Positions 23,087-24,891 of a stretch of 24,891 nucleotides of DNA are shown here, in pieces. The notes under the pieces are model-generated. The model ran no database searches. It was given only the letters and a program-made list of their open reading frames with translations, and was not told the origin of the DNA. Positions within the stretch are counted from its first letter, which is position 1; the number at the start of each line of letters is the position of its first letter. The position numbers were made by a program, and so were the translations under genes. This DNA is from Lachnospiraceae bacterium (GTDB lineage Bacteria > Bacillota > Clostridia > Lachnospirales > Lachnospiraceae): the NCBI GenBank assembly GCA_900770325.1, contig CAAGKE010000227.1:1-24891 (forward strand). The letters run 5' to 3'.

Positions 23087-24100
23087 ATGGAATCAGACAG
23101 AAACAGGGGAACAGACAGGAGATTAGACAAAACTGAAACAAAGCAGCAGAATATTTCTATTCCGGAGGAGTGGAAGGCGGAGATTTCCCGTGTCATGAGA
23201 GAATGTCGGCTTTGTCCCAGAAACTGCGGCATCAACCGCATGGCGGGTCAGAAAGGATACTGCCATACGGATGCCCGGCTGATGGCGGCAAGAGCGGCGC
23301 TTCATATGTGGGAGGAACCCTGTATTTCCGGACAGGAGGGTTCCGGAGCCGTATTCTTTTCCGGATGTTCCCTGGGATGCTGCTTTTGTCAGAACCGGGA
23401 TATTTCCGGAGGTAACCGGGGAAAAATCATTACGATCCAACAGCTTGCTCAGATTTTTTTAGATTTGCAGGCACAGAAAGCCAACAATATTAATCTGGTG
23501 ACGGCGGCCCATTATCTGCCGCAGACAGCTGCGGCCCTTAGGCTGGCAAAGGATCATGGACTGGAAATTCCGGTGGTGTATAACAGCAGCGGATACGAAA
23601 AAAGAGAATCACTGAAGATGCTGGAAGGGCTGGTAGATATATACCTGCCCGATTTTAAATATATGGATCACGGGCTTGCAAAACAGTATTCTCATGCAGA
23701 AAATTATGCGGAGACTGCAAAAGAGGCTTTAGCGGAGATGGTGAGACAGACAGGAAAAGCTGAGTTTGACCGGCGCGGTATCATGAAGCGGGGAGTGATT
23801 GTCCGGCATCTGCTGCTTCCCGGCCATGTATCCGATTCCAAAAAAGTGGTGGAATATCTTTATGAAACCTACGGGGAACAGATCTATATCAGTCTGATGA
23901 ATCAATATACTCCTATGCCTTCCATGACAGGGGATCCGCTGTTATCCAGGAAAGTCACAAAGCGGGAGTATGAAAGACTGGTGGATTTTGCCCTTTCGCT
24001 GGGACTGGAAAATGGATTTATCCAGGAAGGGGAGACTGCAAAAGAAAGCTTTATTCCTCCATTTGACGGGGAAGGAGTAAGCAACGAAAAAGTGCTATAG
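23087..24100 (+). CDS. Radical SAM protein, PflX/COG1313-like
   Basis: This 337-residue cytosolic radical SAM protein resembles the pyruvate formate-lyase activase-like COG1313 group. The SAM cluster motif is CSLGCCFC (C94, C98, C101). An N-terminal set of Cys, C40, C43, C47 and C59 (CRLCPRNC...GYC), is typical of the group and could bind a second metal site. The downstream IPVVYNSSGYE and DIYLPDFKYMD segments fit the barrel strands. The real substrate of this group is not established to my knowledge. AAAGGCAGG sits 6 bases before the ATG. It is 21 bases after the EamA gene and 13 before the rRNA methyltransferase gene. The first 30 residues are polar and low in conservation, so a later start cannot be excluded. 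Confidence 0.9.
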   Translation: MESDRNRGTDRRLDKTETKQQNISIPEEWKAEISRVMRECRLCPRNCGINRMAGQKGYCHTDARLMAARAALHMWEEPCISGQEGSGAVFFSGCSLGCCFCQNRDISGGNRGKIITIQQLAQIFLDLQAQKANNINLVTAAHYLPQTAAALRLAKDHGLEIPVVYNSSGYEKRESLKMLEGLVDIYLPDFKYMDHGLAKQYSHAENYAETAKEALAEMVRQTGKAEFDRRGIMKRGVIVRHLLLPGHVSDSKKVVEYLYETYGEQIYISLMNQYTPMPSMTGDPLLSRKVTKREYERLVDFALSLGLENGFIQEGETAKESFIPPFDGEGVSNEKVL

Positions 24101-24113
24101 GAGGGATCCGGAA

Positions 24114-24891
24114 ATGAAAATGGAAGTCAGAAAGAAAGAGCTGTGCAGATCCGGGAACGGACGGTCTGTGTTGTGTCCGGCATACGGAAAATGCGGCGGC
24201 TGCCAGCTTTTAGATACTCCCTATGAAGAACAGCTTGAGCAGAAACAGAAGCAGGTGGAAAAGCTGCTGAAGCCCTACTGCAAAGTAGAAAAAATTATAG
24301 GCATGGAGGAGCCCTTTTATTACAGAAATAAAGTACATGCCGTGTTTGGACATAGGAAAGACGGTACCATCATCTCCGGAACCTATCAGGAAGGCACTCA
24401 TTTTATCGTACCGGTGGATGAATGTATGATCGAAAACCAGACAGCAGATGCCATCATCCGGGATATCCGCATTCTTTTGAAATCCTTCAAAATAAAGACA
24501 TACAACGAGGATACGGGATACGGTCTGTTTCGCCGGGTACTGGTACGTACCGGTTTTCACAGCGGACAGGTGATGGTCGTGCTGGTGCTGGGCTCTCCGA
24601 TCCTTCCTTCTAAGAACAATTTTGTGAAGGCATTGCGGAAACTGCACCCGGAGATTACCACCATCATCCTGAACGTAAATGCGCAGAAAACCAGTATGAT
24701 CCTTGGTGAAAGAGAATCCGTACTGTATGGAAAAGGATATATTGAAGATACACTCTGCGGCTGTACCTTCCGCATTTCTTCCAAATCCTTCTATCAGATC
24801 AACCCTCTCCAGACAGAGCGGCTTTACACCAAAGCGATCCAGCTGGCGGGAATGACGGGAAAAGAGCGGGTCATCGATGCCTACTGCGGCA
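24114..24891 (+). CDS. 23S rRNA (uracil-5-)-methyltransferase, RlmD/RlmCD-like, TRAM-less (3' truncated by window)
   Basis: The frame from ATG 24114 stays open to the window end (259 codons) and is cut at the start of the SAM-binding motif (VIDAYCG). It has the Fe-S cysteines of the RumA/RlmD family: C21, C27 and C30 (CPAYGKCGGCQ), with C104 (VDECMIEN) as the fourth. YYRNKVHAVFG and FRISSKSFYQINPLQ are family signatures. The enzyme would make 5-methyluridine in 23S rRNA using SAM. Most relatives begin with a TRAM RNA-binding domain; here the Fe-S motif starts about 20 residues in, so that domain is absent. GGAGGG lies 8-9 bases before the ATG and the gene follows the radical SAM gene by 13 bases. 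Confidence 0.93.
   Translation, partial: MKMEVRKKELCRSGNGRSVLCPAYGKCGGCQLLDTPYEEQLEQKQKQVEKLLKPYCKVEKIIGMEEPFYYRNKVHAVFGHRKDGTIISGTYQEGTHFIVPVDECMIENQTADAIIRDIRILLKSFKIKTYNEDTGYGLFRRVLVRTGFHSGQVMVVLVLGSPILPSKNNFVKALRKLHPEITTIILNVNAQKTSMILGERESVLYGKGYIEDTLCGCTFRISSKSFYQINPLQTERLYTKAIQLAGMTGKERVIDAYCG

Noticed and set aside
1..24891. Known riboswitches such as c-di-GMP-I, guanidine or T-box
   Set aside because: I looked through the leaders, especially those of the GGDEF-EAL region and MATE genes, and found no recognisable conserved core; a covariance-model scan would be decisive.

Overview
The window looks like chromosome of a gut-type Firmicute of the Lachnospiraceae, perhaps Blautia-like. 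The reasons are moderate GC, AGGAGG-type ribosome binding sites, consensus TTGaca/TATAAT promoters, oxygen-sensitive Fe-S and radical SAM enzymes, and the Lachnospiraceae style of very large soluble hybrid kinases and Cache-GGDEF-EAL proteins. The genus is an inference from resemblance only. Every gene I can support lies on the + strand. I see no rRNA, tRNA, CRISPR array, transposase or phage gene.

Layout: (1) 1-4378: the tail of an unrecognised gene overlapping (ATGA) a 1430-residue GAF/multi-PAS hybrid histidine kinase with two receiver domains. (2) 4379-6164: a promoter and hairpin-rich leader, then two small cytosolic proteins resembling the DUF6323 and DUF6179 families. (3) 6165-11118: three single-gene units, each with its own promoter: glucose-6-phosphate isomerase (pgi), a sodium:neurotransmitter symporter (NSS) family transporter, and a YihS-like AGE-family aldose-ketose isomerase. 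(4) 11119-14460: a promoter/terminator leader and a 96-bp tandem repeat ahead of a MATE exporter, then a secreted SH3b-NlpC/P60 hydrolase with its own promoter and terminator. (5) 14592-20770: a lipoprotein solute-binding protein tightly linked to a Cache-PAS-GGDEF-EAL c-di-GMP protein, followed by adenine deaminase. (6) 21108-24891: a tight operon of ferredoxin-containing aldo/keto reductase, EamA exporter, PflX-like radical SAM protein and a TRAM-less RlmD/RlmCD-like rRNA uracil methyltransferase cut by the window end.

The most unusual content lies between the genes. A family of short palindromes (arms GTTACTGT/ACAGTAAC, often extended by TTCACG or CGTGAA) recurs at least five times. A 102-bp element occurs twice in opposite orientation 11 kb apart, with 92 of 102 positions identical and all ten differences transitions. 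A third copy is a remnant fused to the palindrome. Five of these elements start within about 10 nt of a stop codon. The leaders of the DUF6323 gene and the MATE gene carry several hairpins, and the MATE leader carries an intrinsic terminator just after its promoter.

Functionally, the window combines signalling (hybrid kinase; solute-binding protein with c-di-GMP enzyme), sugar isomerisation, purine salvage, export and cell-wall remodelling. It is not one pathway. The likely functional partnerships are the solute-binding protein with the GGDEF-EAL protein, the DUF6323-like protein with the DUF6179-like protein, and possibly the final four-gene operon.
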